Of a stretch of 64,000 bases of DNA, positions 1-8,813 are shown one piece after another. Both the position numbers and the translations under genes were made by a program. The notes under the pieces are model-generated. The model had not been told where the DNA came from, did not search any database, and saw only the letters and a list, made by a program, of their open reading frames with translations. Source of the DNA: Acidobacteriota bacterium (GTDB lineage Bacteria; Acidobacteriota; Terriglobia; Bryobacterales; Bryobacteraceae); the NCBI GenBank assembly GCA_026393985.1, contig JAPKZB010000081.1, positions 1 to 64,000 on the forward strand. The letters run 5' to 3'. The first letter of the stretch is position 1. Every line of letters begins with the position of its first letter.

Positions 1-282
1 GGGCGTTGTCGGGGTGGACGGGGGCGTTGTCGGGGTGGACGGGGGCGTTGTCGGGGTGGACGGGGGCGTTGTCGGGGTGGACGGGGGCGTTGTCGGGGTG
101 GACGGAGGCGTCGTCGGGGTGGACGGAGGCGTCGTCGGGGTGGACGGAGGCGTCGTCGGGGTGGACGGAGGCGTCGTCGGGGTGGACGGGGGCGTTGTCG
201 GGGTGGACGGGGGCGTTGTCGGGGTGGACGGGGGCGTTGTCGGGGTGGACGGGGGCGTTGTCGGGGTGGACGGGGGCGTTCC
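1..282. repeat. 21-bp coding minisatellite (about 13 copies)
   Basis: A 21-bp unit repeats about 13 times from the window edge to about 282. Read in the frame of the minus-strand matrixin gene, each unit encodes STPTTPP. The four central copies (about 103-186) carry two changes per unit (ACA to ACG and CCC to CCT in the coding strand), both synonymous, so the peptide repeat is unchanged. Because 21 is a multiple of three, all frames stay open and produce spurious long reading frames on the plus strand. The left boundary lies outside the window. Confidence 0.95.
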
Positions 283-1437
283 TGCCTCGTCGCGAGCCCC
301 ATACAATCGGCGCGCCGCGCCGATATCCTCGGCCGTCAACCGCTCGGCACGCCGGTAGTAAGCATACATCACCGATCCGGGCACATCGCTATGGCCCAAG
401 CCGAGAGCGTGACCGAGTTCATGCAACGCAACACTGTAGACATCAATATCCTGCCCCACCTGCCAGTTCTCATCCTCATCGAAGTGCAGATCCCCGGCCA
501 GCGGCTCGCTGTTGGGAGGAGCAGGATAAAACGTGTGCGCCAGCACTTTGCCGGGGCCGTCAAACGGATATCCATCGCCGTGGCTGCTGCGGCCCCACAG
601 GATGCCGATCGTCCGCGGTGCCGCCGCATCGTTGCCTTCGACAAAATCGACCTGAATCACGCGCGACCATTCGCGGAGGGCGCGAGATACCTCCGCCTGC
701 TGCGCCTGCGAGTTGACCTTCTCACTGAGCGTCCGATAGGCAAACTGCAGCGAAGCCCGCCCCTTACCCGGTCCGTCCCAACCCTCACCGACCGTTTGCA
801 CCAGCGCTCCTACCGGTCCGGACTCAGTGATAGCGCCCGCACACCCGATCAGCGGCGAACCGTCCATCAACTCCTCACTGGCCGGAAACACATAGGCGAC
901 CTCGTCCCAACTCACCAACGCCTCTAGTTGCCCGACCGTGCCCCGCACAAGCATCTGATCCCCAACTAGGTCCGGATGATCGCGCAGTTCAAGACCCACC
1001 TCCTGAATCAGATCCCGCCGCTCCTGCCAGGGAATGTCGGAATGAAACTCCACCACATAGCCCTGCTGTCTCACCCAGCCCGACCGGCTCGCCCTGAACT
1101 CCCGGCTCAGCTTGTCGGCCGGTTCGAGAGGGCCTGCCGTGACGATATCCAGCGTTCCTAGCCGGGGTTCCCCTTCGACGGCCAGGATGAAACCATTCAC
1201 CGGCACATAGGACACCACACGCTGGCCGTGGTCCTCAATACTGCGCAGCAGCTCCGGCCTCGGTGGTTGGCGCAGTTCCACCAGGTAGTGCGCCCGCTGC
1301 GCTTGGCGCGACTTCGGCTTGGCCCAGGAGATCCCCTGCCGTTCGCCGCCGCGCTTCAGCCCCAGGGTCCCCTGTCCCCCGGCCCCGCCAGCAAGCAACA
1401 GACCTGTGACGACCAGGCCAACCACTTGAATTTTCAT
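1..1437 (-). CDS. Secreted matrixin-type (M10) zinc metalloprotease, C-terminus beyond window
   Basis: Reading the minus strand from an ATG at 1437 gives 479 uninterrupted codons that run off the left edge, so the gene is partial at its 3' end. Residues 1-24 form a signal peptide (MKIQVVGLVVTGLLLAGGAG). Residues about 25-210 look like a propeptide. Residues about 212-382 form a matrixin catalytic domain: an AHTFYP segment, then HELGHALGLGH with zinc ligands H339, H343 and H349 and general base E340, then a Met-turn at M357 (SVMYA). From about residue 385 the protein becomes a (STPTTPP)n linker encoded by the tandem repeat at 1-282, presumably leading to a further domain off the window. It is likely an extracellular endopeptidase. 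It is divergent from the NHL-repeat gene at 1511. The catalytic motif makes the family call strong; the substrate is unknown. Confidence 0.9.
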   Translation of the reverse strand, partial: MKIQVVGLVVTGLLLAGGAGGQGTLGLKRGGERQGISWAKPKSRQAQRAHYLVELRQPPRPELLRSIEDHGQRVVSYVPVNGFILAVEGEPRLGTLDIVTAGPLEPADKLSREFRASRSGWVRQQGYVVEFHSDIPWQERRDLIQEVGLELRDHPDLVGDQMLVRGTVGQLEALVSWDEVAYVFPASEELMDGSPLIGCAGAITESGPVGALVQTVGEGWDGPGKGRASLQFAYRTLSEKVNSQAQQAEVSRALREWSRVIQVDFVEGNDAAAPRTIGILWGRSSHGDGYPFDGPGKVLAHTFYPAPPNSEPLAGDLHFDEDENWQVGQDIDVYSVALHELGHALGLGHSDVPGSVMYAYYRRAERLTAEDIGAARRLYGARDEAGTPPSTPTTPPSTPTTPPSTPTTPPSTPTTPPSTPTTPPSTPTTPPSTPTTPPSTPTTPPSTPTTPPSTPTTPPSTPTTPPSTPTTPPSTPTTP

Positions 1438-1510
1438 ATACTGCCCATATCGAACTCCGCTGAGAGCATTACTGACCCGTTCCCACTTACCCTCTGAGGA
1501 AAACACTCGT

Positions 1511-4183
1511 ATGCGGGCAAAGAATTGGGATATAGCTATTTGCGCGGTAGTCTATTCCGGACTGGCCTTCCCCCAGCCAGTCCCGCCGGCGTACCGCATT
1601 CAGAGTATTGCCGGATCCGCCAACGCCGGAGACAACCTGCCGGCGCTTCAGGCGGTGCTCACGCAGGCCGAAGGACTGGCTTTTGACAGCGCCGGCAACC
1701 TCTATATCGCCGACGCGGGCGAACACCGCGTCCGCCGCCTCGCCCCCAACGGTATCCTCACCACGGTCGCCGGCAATGGCACGGCAGGCTACTCTGGCGA
1801 CAACGGCCCCGCCGCCGACGCGCAACTCACCTCGCCCTACGGCCTGACGGTGGACAGCGCCAACAACCTTTACATTGCCGACCTCGGTAACCGTGTCATC
1901 CGCCGCGTCAGCCCGCAGGGCCGCATCACCACCTACGCTGGCGGCGGGTCGAACCCGGCCACCCCGGCCAGCGAAGGATCCCCGGCCACGGCCGTCCGTT
2001 TCACAACCCCGCGCAATGTCGCCGTCGACGCCGAGGGTACCCTCTACATCTCTGATTTCGACGCCCATTACATCTATGCGGTCGCGCGCGACGGCAACTT
2101 CCGTCTCCACGCCGGTACCGGCTACCCCGGCTATGGCGCCAACGACATTACGGCCTTCCGGTCGAGCCTGCGCAACCCGGCCGGCCTATGGATCGACCCG
2201 CAGGGCGGCCTGCTCGTCGCCGAGGCCGGCGCCCAACGCATCCGCCGCATCGTGCGAGGTGTCATTGGCATGTACTCGCCCGCCGCGGCCATCCGCGAGC
2301 CACTGTTCTCCCCCACCGGCGTCGCCGTCGATTCATTTGGCAACCTGTTCGTGGCGGACAATCGCAAGGACGCCGCACTCAAGCGCACCGGGCAGGGCGA
2401 AGTGATTACATTGCCTGCCGGCGGCCCCGCCGTCACCGTCGATAACCGCGGCAACGCTTTCTACGCCAACCGCGCTCTGGTTTACCGCATCGGCATCAAC
2501 AACCAGGCTACCGTCGTCGCCGGAGCGACCGGCGCGGCGCTGACCGGCGACAACGGGCCCGCCGTGGCCGCGCGCTTGAGCAACCCGGCCGCCGTGGCCG
2601 TCGACAGCGCCGGCAACCTTTTCCTCGCCGACGAACGGAACCATCGCGTTCGCCGCGTCTCCGTCGACGGCACCATCACCACCGTTGCCGGAACCGGTGT
2701 CCCCGGCTTCTCCGGCGACGGTGGTCCCGCCGCTGCCGCGCGGCTCAACGGTCCCCGCGGAGTTTCGATTGACCGGGCCGGCAATCTGCTCATCGCCGAT
2801 ACGGCCAACCACGCCATCCGCCGCGTCAGCGCCAATGGCGTCATTACTACGGTTGCCGGAAACAACTTCAATGGCTTCCGCGGCGACGGCAGCCCAGCAC
2901 CATCGGCGATGCTCGATACCCCAACGGCGGTTCTAGCCAGCCCGACTACGGATGAGTACTTCATTGCCGATTCGAAAAACCACCGCGTCCGCCGCGTCTC
3001 CAACACGGGCATCATCACCACCTATGCCGGCACCGTGGCCGGGTCCGGCTTCAGCGGCGACGGCAACGTGGCGGTCTTCGCGCAGCTATCTTTTCCTACG
3101 GCGCTCGCCTTTGACCGCACGGGCCGCCTCTACATCGCCGACGCCGGGAACAACCGCATCCGCCGCATCGACCTGGCGGGCACTATGACCTCACTGCCCG
3201 ACGATTCCCTGGCGAGCCCCATGGGTGTGGCCGTGGCCGCCGATGGCGCCGTACTCGTCGCCGATACGGCCAACCATCGCCTGCGCCGGATCGATCCGCA
3301 GGGTGGCGCCGCCACCATCGCCGGTACCGGTCTACCGGGGTTTGCCGGCGATGGCGGCCCCGCCGCCGACAGCCGTCTGAACTTTCCGTTAGGACTCGCC
3401 TTCGACCCGGCCGGCAATCTGCTGGTGGCCGATTCGGCCAACAACCGGATCCGCCGCCTGATACCCAGCGTCGAGGTCATCGCACCGCCCAGCGTTGAAA
3501 CCCCGCAACTCCGCTTCGTTCACCCCGGCACGAACCAGGAGACGCTGCTCGCCCCCGGCATGCTGTTGACACTTTATGGCGTGAATCTCGGGCCGGCTAC
3601 CCCGGTCCTCGGCAACGTCCAGAACGGCCGGTTGAGCACCCAGGTTGCCGGGGTGGAGGTGACGGTGAACGGCATCGCCGCTCCCTTGCTCTTTGTCTCG
3701 CCCTCGCAGATCAACCTGCAGGTGCCCAATCGCGCCGGCACGAGCGGCCGCGCGGTGATTGAAGTCCGCCAGGGCAATCAATTGCGCGCCACGCAGACAG
3801 GGACGCTGGTGGAAGCGGCGCCGGGCCTGTTCGCCGTGGGTGCGATTCATCCGGATGGTTCGATCAACAGCGACTTGAACCCCGCTCCGCGCGGGGAAGT
3901 GCTGGTGCTCTATGCAACCGGCGTGGGCCGGATGACACCGGAGCCGGTCGACGGGCAGTTGACCGCTGCCGAACCCTTCCCCACCCCGGTGCTGCCGGCG
4001 CAGTTGACCATCGGCGGCTCGGCCGCCCCGATTCTTTGGATCGGCGCCGCGCCGGGCTTTCCCGGCGTGGTACAGATCAACTTCCGGTCCCCGGCCGGCT
4101 TCTTTCCGGCGGGCGCCCACGCGGTGCGGCTGCGCATCGGGCAGGTGACAACAGACGCCACCATGCCATTCTATCTGCGCTAA
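1511..4183 (+). CDS. Secreted NHL-repeat beta-propeller protein with Solibacter-type C-terminal domain
   Basis: 890 aa. An N-terminal hydrophobic segment (ICAVVYSGLAFPQP) looks like a signal peptide. Residues about 35-660 contain about eleven NHL repeats of the form GDNGPAA-LxxPxGLAxDxxGNLYIADxxNHRIRRV-GxITTVAG, expected to build one or two beta-propellers. Residues about 670-890 match the C-terminal domain typical of Acidobacteria/Solibacter secreted proteins (TIGR03437-like; LAPGMLLTLYGVNLGP, SPSQINLQVP, VLYATGVG, VQINFRSP). A GAGGA ribosome-binding site lies 10 bases before the ATG. It is divergent from the matrixin gene and followed after 12 bases by the M23 peptidase, probably co-transcribed. 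The ligand is unknown; such propellers usually mediate binding rather than catalysis. Confidence 0.88.
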   Translation: MRAKNWDIAICAVVYSGLAFPQPVPPAYRIQSIAGSANAGDNLPALQAVLTQAEGLAFDSAGNLYIADAGEHRVRRLAPNGILTTVAGNGTAGYSGDNGPAADAQLTSPYGLTVDSANNLYIADLGNRVIRRVSPQGRITTYAGGGSNPATPASEGSPATAVRFTTPRNVAVDAEGTLYISDFDAHYIYAVARDGNFRLHAGTGYPGYGANDITAFRSSLRNPAGLWIDPQGGLLVAEAGAQRIRRIVRGVIGMYSPAAAIREPLFSPTGVAVDSFGNLFVADNRKDAALKRTGQGEVITLPAGGPAVTVDNRGNAFYANRALVYRIGINNQATVVAGATGAALTGDNGPAVAARLSNPAAVAVDSAGNLFLADERNHRVRRVSVDGTITTVAGTGVPGFSGDGGPAAAARLNGPRGVSIDRAGNLLIADTANHAIRRVSANGVITTVAGNNFNGFRGDGSPAPSAMLDTPTAVLASPTTDEYFIADSKNHRVRRVSNTGIITTYAGTVAGSGFSGDGNVAVFAQLSFPTALAFDRTGRLYIADAGNNRIRRIDLAGTMTSLPDDSLASPMGVAVAADGAVLVADTANHRLRRIDPQGGAATIAGTGLPGFAGDGGPAADSRLNFPLGLAFDPAGNLLVADSANNRIRRLIPSVEVIAPPSVETPQLRFVHPGTNQETLLAPGMLLTLYGVNLGPATPVLGNVQNGRLSTQVAGVEVTVNGIAAPLLFVSPSQINLQVPNRAGTSGRAVIEVRQGNQLRATQTGTLVEAAPGLFAVGAIHPDGSINSDLNPAPRGEVLVLYATGVGRMTPEPVDGQLTAAEPFPTPVLPAQLTIGGSAAPILWIGAAPGFPGVVQINFRSPAGFFPAGAHAVRLRIGQVTTDATMPFYLR

Positions 4184-4195
4184 TCTCGGGAGCAG

Positions 4196-4990
4196 ATGCT
4201 CCGCCGTACGTTGCTTTCCGCGCTTCCGCTCGTGGCCGCGAAACCGGGCCTGGTGTTCTCCCCGGCGGCGCCCTTTCCCGGCTCGCCCATTCTCTTCCAA
4301 CTGCCGGCCGGACCGGCCAGTGCCACCTGGCTCGACCGCCCGCTTACCTTTTCGGCCGAGGGCGTGGCGCTGGCCGCGGTGGGGCTGGAGGTCAAGCCTG
4401 GAACGGTGCCGCTCACGCTGAGCGGGGGCGAACGCCATCCGGTGCCGGTCGCGCCGCATCCCTATCGTACGGGCGTGCTGAAGGTTCCGCCGCAGTTCGT
4501 CTCGCCGCCGCCCGCAGTGCTTGAGCGGATTCAGCGGGAGGCGGCGGTGAAGAAGGCTGTCTTTGCGACGCGTTCGGTCCGCCGTTGGAAGGGTCCGTTT
4601 GCCCCGCCGACGGATACGCCGCATACCTCACCGTTCGGCACGCGCCGCACCTACAATGGCAAGACGCGCAGCATCCATCAGGGTCTCGATTTTCGCGCCG
4701 CCGTCGGTACGCCCGTGGCCGCGACGCACGCCGGCGAGGTTCTGCTGGCTCGCGAGATGTACTACGAAGGCGGCTTCGTGGTGCTCGACCACGGCGAAGG
4801 CCTGTTTTCGTTGTACATGCACCTCTCCGGCTTTGCCGTGAAAGAGGGCGAGACGGTGGAACAGCTTCAGCCGCTCGGGCGCAGCGGGGCGTCCGGGAGA
4901 GTCACCGGGCCGCACCTGCACTTTGGCGTGCAGTGGCAGGGGTTGTACATGGAACCGGCGACGCTGTTGCGTCTCCGGTTCCCGTCGTAA
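4196..4990 (+). CDS. Secreted M23 (LytM-type) peptidase
   Basis: 264 aa with a short N-terminal signal (LRRTLLSALPLVAA). The C-terminal half, about residues 140-255, is a LytM/lysostaphin-like domain: IHQGLDF (zinc ligands H and D), GTPVAATHAGEVLLA, YMHLSGFAVKEGETVEQLQPLG and HLHFGVQWQG (HxH motif). All zinc-binding and catalytic positions are present, so an active peptidoglycan endopeptidase is expected. The N-terminal 120 residues form a beta-rich domain as in other acidobacterial M23 proteins. GGGAG lies four bases before the ATG. It follows the NHL gene closely and converges on the DUF4175 gene, whose stop is 22 bases away. Confidence 0.92.
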   Translation: MLRRTLLSALPLVAAKPGLVFSPAAPFPGSPILFQLPAGPASATWLDRPLTFSAEGVALAAVGLEVKPGTVPLTLSGGERHPVPVAPHPYRTGVLKVPPQFVSPPPAVLERIQREAAVKKAVFATRSVRRWKGPFAPPTDTPHTSPFGTRRTYNGKTRSIHQGLDFRAAVGTPVAATHAGEVLLAREMYYEGGFVVLDHGEGLFSLYMHLSGFAVKEGETVEQLQPLGRSGASGRVTGPHLHFGVQWQGLYMEPATLLRLRFPS

Positions 4991-4993
4991 GCC

Positions 4994-5011
4994 GGCCCGT
5001 TTTCGGGCGGA
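4994..5011. terminator. Possible short hairpin between convergent genes
   Basis: The 22-base gap between the convergent M23 and DUF4175 genes holds GCCCG-TTTT-CGGGC, a five-base stem with a four-base loop and no long T-run. It could act weakly in both directions, but the evidence is thin. Confidence 0.3.
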
Positions 5012-5012
5012 G

Positions 5013-8000
5013 CTATTTCCGGGAGGCTCCCCGGCTGAGACGGCGGAAGTAGTCGGCCACCTGGTCGGCGTAGCCGGCCGGGATGCGCTCCTGCCCGCCG
5101 CTGCGGACATTGCCGGTCTGCTGGCCTTCCAGCTCCCGGCGCAGCTTCAATTCGAGCTGTTCGAGGCCGGGAAGAAACTGCGTCCGCATCTGTTCTAGCA
5201 GCGCGGGGTTGCCTGGGAACTTGTTCGGGTCCAGGCGCTGCATTTCGCGGATCATGGCATCGATTTCGCGCTGCGTCTCGGGCGACTCGCCGGCGAGGCT
5301 GCGGAGTTCGCTCAAGCTTTGCATGCCTTCCCGCCAGACGCGGTTGGCTCCGCCGGCCATCGATTGGAAGGGCCGGTCGCCGCGGTTCATGGCCGAAAAG
5401 CCGCGTTCGTCTCCGCGCTGGCCGCCGGGGGTCTGCTGGCCTTCGCGGTCGCCGGGTTGGGGGCCGAGGCCCCGCTGCCCGCCTTGGCCCTGTTGCCCTT
5501 GCTGGCCCTGTTGCCCTTGCTGCCCTTGCTGCCCTTGCTGACCCTGCTGGCCTTGCTGGCCCTGCTGGCCTTGCTGGCCTTGCTGACCCTGCTGACCCTG
5601 CTGGCCTTGCTGACCCTGCTGGCCTTGCTGACCCTGCTGGCCCTGCTGGCCTTGCTGACCCTGCTGGCCTTGCTGACCCTGCTGGCCCTGCTGGCCCTGC
5701 TGCCCCTGCTGGCCCTGCTGCCCCTGCTGGCCCTGCTGCCCTTGCTGGCCCTGCTGCCCTTGCTGCCCTTGCTGCCCTTGCTGGCCTTGCTGACCCTGCT
5801 GGCGCGAGGTCATCTGCCGCACCTGTTCCCGCAGCCGCTCAACGCCCGCCAAGCCCTGCTCCATCTTCGTACCCTGCTGGCCCGGCCGGTTCATCGCCTC
5901 CTGCGCCGCGCCGATCTTCTCGCGCAACCGCTGCATATCCTTGGCGAGCGACTCCTCCCGCTGTCCCAGGTACGGGGCCAGCCCCTGATTGAAGTACTGC
6001 GCCCCGTATTTCATCCGGATCGCCATCTGATCCTGCTGCATCTGCGCGAGCGCCTCGCGCAGTTTGCGCGCTGCCTCTTTGTTCGAACCCTGCATCTCGC
6101 CGACGGTCTGCTGCATATCCCGCTCGAGCTGAGAGATCGTTTCGCCCATCTGCTGCTTGTTGCGGCCCATCTGCCGCTGGATATCCATCTTCTGACCCTG
6201 CTGCGCCCGTTCTCCGCCCGCTTTTGATCCGAACTCCCGCTGGATCTGGTCCGACAGCGCCTGCTGCTGTTCGGCCAACTGTTTAGTCCGCTCGGCGATG
6301 CTGCTCATTGATCCGGAGGCCTGTTCCTGACGCATGCCGCGCAGTTGGTTGCCGGCCTCGCGCAACTGCTCGGCCGCCCGCTGCTGCTGGTCTTCGCGCT
6401 GCATGTTCCGGGTGGCCTGTTCGAGGCGGTCAATCGCCTCCTTCAGCCGTGGATCCTGCTGGCGCTGCTGGCCCGCCATCTGCCGCAAGCGGGACGAGGG
6501 AGAAGACTGCGCCGATTGCTGGCGCTGCCCGGGCTGACCGCCCTCCTGCCCCTGTTGGCCCTGCTGTCCCTGCTGTCCCTGCTGTCCCTGTTGGCCCTGT
6601 TGGCCCTGCTGCTGCTGCGACTGTTCGCCGCGCGCCAGTTGCTCCATCTGCCGCTTGAGCTCCTCGGCCTCCCGCTTCAACTGCTCCTGCTGCCACTTCT
6701 GCTGGAAGCTCTGCTTTCCCTGCTGCTGTTGCTGCGCCAGCTCCTGCTGCCGCCTGGCCAACTGTTCGAGGCGCTGCATCGCCTCGTCGACCTCGCGGGC
6801 GCGCTGCTCGGCCGACTGTTGGCTTTGGTTCGTCTCGTACTGATTCTTTTCGGTATCCAGCTCGAGGTCGAAGAGGTTCTCGAGGTCGCGCGCTGCGCCT
6901 CCACCGCCTCCTCCTCCGCCGCCGCGCTGGCCCATGGCCACCTGAATCTGTTTGAAGACGCTATCGGCGCGCATCAGATGCTGTAGCGCCTGCTGTTCGT
7001 GCGGCAGGGCGTCCTTAAAACCCTGCGCTTTTAACTTGTCGGCGGCCACGCCCATGGCGGCCACGGCGGCGCTGATATCCTTCTCAAACTTCTTGAACTC
7101 TTCGTTTGATCCCGAGAGCTCGCGCCGATTCATGCGGGTCGCCAGGTTCTTGGCCTGTTCCCGCAGCTTGGCCTGCGTTTCGGCCAGGAAACGCGCGTTT
7201 TCGGCCGTTGCTTTCGGTTCGGCAAAGCGGTTCCGCAACTGGTTCCACGTGGCGGCGATGATTTCTTTCTGCCGCTTGGTGACGTTGTTGTCCTCCTGTT
7301 CGCCACCCCCGCCGCCGCCCCCGCTCTGCTGGCTTTGCGAGTACTCCTTCTCAAAAGGCTGCGCCTCGAGAAAATAGAGATCCGATTGCGTTGTCCGGGT
7401 AGCGTCCCGGGCTACCGCCCAGAGCGTCACCACATCGCCAGGCACCAGTTTGAACTCTTCGAGGGCCAGCATCGCCTTGCCGCTAACACTTTTCGCATTG
7501 GGTTGCGAGAGCAGGTTCATGGACCGCTCCGGACCGCCGTTAACCGAGTAGGTGAGTTTGAATTCACGCAGGCCGAAGTCGTCAGAGGCTTCGACTTCGA
7601 TCGGTACCTCTTCGAGTGGACTGACCTTGGCATCGCGGCCAGGCTTGCGGATCTTCAGAATCGCCTCTTCGTCCTTACGCGCCTCGATGAAGTAATCGTC
7701 GCTGAGACGCACCACCTCGCTTGGCTCCACCGCGGCCACATGATAGACGCCGTCCTTCTCAATCTTTACCTTGGCCGAGGCCCAGTTCCCTTGGCCGGGC
7801 GTCAGCGCCACCTGCTTTTCGGAGTCGAGGAAGAGCAGGCCCTTCGCCATGGGCTTATCAAACTCGACTTCGACATTGGCTTCGGTACCGATCAGGGCCC
7901 GCAGGTCGCCGCCGTTCTCTTCGGTTACGTTAGCCAGGCCGAGCGCGCGCGGATACTGATAGGTCACCCGAATCCGCTTCACCCCGGGCAACTCAAGCGC

Positions 8001-8813
8001 CGTGAGCTTGTAGACCGGGCTCTTCACCGGGCCCGCCGCCACGTAATACTCCACCGAATCGGGCAAGCCAGCAAAGAGAAACTCAAAGCCCGTGCCCTGC
8101 AACTGCGGCTGCATGGTCGACTGCTCCCACTTGGCGGAGGCGCCGAAGCGGGCAAACAGCTGCACCTGCTGCGGGGCGAAGCCCGTGGTCTGGGCCGAAA
8201 TCAGCACATCGGCGCGCTTCCGCACGCTCTTATTGCCCGGCTTGACGAGCACTTCGTAGAAGGCGCCCGCAGTTCCCAATTTGGGTGCGCCCATCCAGAG
8301 CAGATTCGCACCGTGGCCCAGGAAGCCCGGGCCGCCCTGGATGAGCCAGATCAGTCCGCCGGCGCCTATCACCGCCGCCGCGCAGAAGGCCGCCAGACGC
8401 GCTGTGGAAACCAGCGCCGCCGTGCTGGCATACTGCGCGACGGGCAGCGCATCAGCCGCCACTAGTTCAAGGAAGGGATCGTTCTTCTCCCGCCGTTCAA
8501 TGAAGGTGAGCAGGCGCTCGCGGAACTCCGGGAACTTCGATTCGGCCTGCGTGGCCGCGCGCCGCCGATTGATCCGCAGCAGCGGGATCACTACGGCAAA
8601 CGTAAGGGCCAGCGCCAGCGAGACAAACAGCAGGAACCGCGCCACGCCCATCACTGTATCGGCAAAAGCAAACGCGTTCGCCACCAGAACGAGCACCAGC
8701 GTGGCCGCCAGCGCGACGACGGCCGCCACGGCGGCGCCGCGCGTCCAGGCGGCCAACCGAAGGCGGGCCTCCAACTGGCGCAGGTATTGGTCGAGTAGTT
8801 CGAGAGCACTCAT
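5013..8813 (-). CDS. DUF4175-type membrane protein with giant Gln/Gly repeat
   Basis: 1266 aa from the ATG at 8813, which overlaps the upstream TGA as ATGA; a longer open frame starting at 8981 is rejected because it lies within the upstream gene. Two transmembrane segments (about residues 20-75, AVAAVVALAATLVLVLVANA and ARFLLFVSLALALTFAVVIP) and a third near 130 are followed by Ig-like extracytoplasmic segments and a long Gln-rich coiled coil. There are two low-complexity runs: (GQQ)n near residues 735-755 and a very long one at about 1005-1112. The C-terminal 100 residues return to normal composition (LAGESPETQREIDAMIREMQRLD). DUF4175 proteins accompany MoxR/DUF58/BatA operons. Function is unknown; an envelope-tethered scaffold is a guess. 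Confidence 0.88.
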   Translation of the reverse strand: MSALELLDQYLRQLEARLRLAAWTRGAAVAAVVALAATLVLVLVANAFAFADTVMGVARFLLFVSLALALTFAVVIPLLRINRRRAATQAESKFPEFRERLLTFIERREKNDPFLELVAADALPVAQYASTAALVSTARLAAFCAAAVIGAGGLIWLIQGGPGFLGHGANLLWMGAPKLGTAGAFYEVLVKPGNKSVRKRADVLISAQTTGFAPQQVQLFARFGASAKWEQSTMQPQLQGTGFEFLFAGLPDSVEYYVAAGPVKSPVYKLTALELPGVKRIRVTYQYPRALGLANVTEENGGDLRALIGTEANVEVEFDKPMAKGLLFLDSEKQVALTPGQGNWASAKVKIEKDGVYHVAAVEPSEVVRLSDDYFIEARKDEEAILKIRKPGRDAKVSPLEEVPIEVEASDDFGLREFKLTYSVNGGPERSMNLLSQPNAKSVSGKAMLALEEFKLVPGDVVTLWAVARDATRTTQSDLYFLEAQPFEKEYSQSQQSGGGGGGGEQEDNNVTKRQKEIIAATWNQLRNRFAEPKATAENARFLAETQAKLREQAKNLATRMNRRELSGSNEEFKKFEKDISAAVAAMGVAADKLKAQGFKDALPHEQQALQHLMRADSVFKQIQVAMGQRGGGGGGGGGAARDLENLFDLELDTEKNQYETNQSQQSAEQRAREVDEAMQRLEQLARRQQELAQQQQQGKQSFQQKWQQEQLKREAEELKRQMEQLARGEQSQQQQGQQGQQGQQGQQGQQGQQGQEGGQPGQRQQSAQSSPSSRLRQMAGQQRQQDPRLKEAIDRLEQATRNMQREDQQQRAAEQLREAGNQLRGMRQEQASGSMSSIAERTKQLAEQQQALSDQIQREFGSKAGGERAQQGQKMDIQRQMGRNKQQMGETISQLERDMQQTVGEMQGSNKEAARKLREALAQMQQDQMAIRMKYGAQYFNQGLAPYLGQREESLAKDMQRLREKIGAAQEAMNRPGQQGTKMEQGLAGVERLREQVRQMTSRQQGQQGQQGQQGQQGQQGQQGQQGQQGQQGQQGQQGQQGQQGQQGQQGQQGQQGQQGQQGQQGQQGQQGQQGQQGQQGQQGQQGQQGQQGQQGQQGQQGQQGQQGQGGQRGLGPQPGDREGQQTPGGQRGDERGFSAMNRGDRPFQSMAGGANRVWREGMQSLSELRSLAGESPETQREIDAMIREMQRLDPNKFPGNPALLEQMRTQFLPGLEQLELKLRRELEGQQTGNVRSGGQERIPAGYADQVADYFRRLSRGASRK
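5480..5805. repeat. 9-bp coding minisatellite encoding about 34 GQQ units
   Basis: A 9-bp unit, CTGCTGGCC with frequent TTG and GAC/CCC variants, repeats about 34 times. On the minus strand it encodes GQQ repeated inside the DUF4175 protein. Third-position variants scattered along the array are synonymous, so the peptide periodicity is almost perfect. On the plus strand the same DNA gives a spurious leucine-rich frame. Confidence 0.93.
6541..6620. repeat. Short second GQQ-encoding repeat
   Basis: About eight copies of the same 9-bp type of unit (CTGCTGTCC/CTGTTGGCC on the plus strand) encode a GQQ run in the same DUF4175 protein, separated from the long array by about 730 bases of non-repetitive Gln-rich sequence. 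Confidence 0.85.

Noticed and set aside
1-282. CRISPR-like array
   Set aside because: The units are contiguous with no spacers and lie within a coding frame; it is a coding minisatellite.
6-716. Plus-strand frames across the repeat and beyond (SGWTGAL and GVDGGVV repeats)
   Set aside because: The 21-bp unit keeps every frame open. The minus-strand frame has the signal peptide, catalytic motif and normal codon use.
3389-4624. 411-aa minus-strand open frame
   Set aside because: Antisense to the end of the NHL-repeat gene and the start of the M23 gene; Arg/Gly/His-rich as typical for shadow frames in GC-rich DNA.
5319-6227. Leucine-rich plus-strand frame (302 aa)
   Set aside because: It is the antisense of the GQQ repeat and coiled coil of the DUF4175 gene; no start signal or independent motif.
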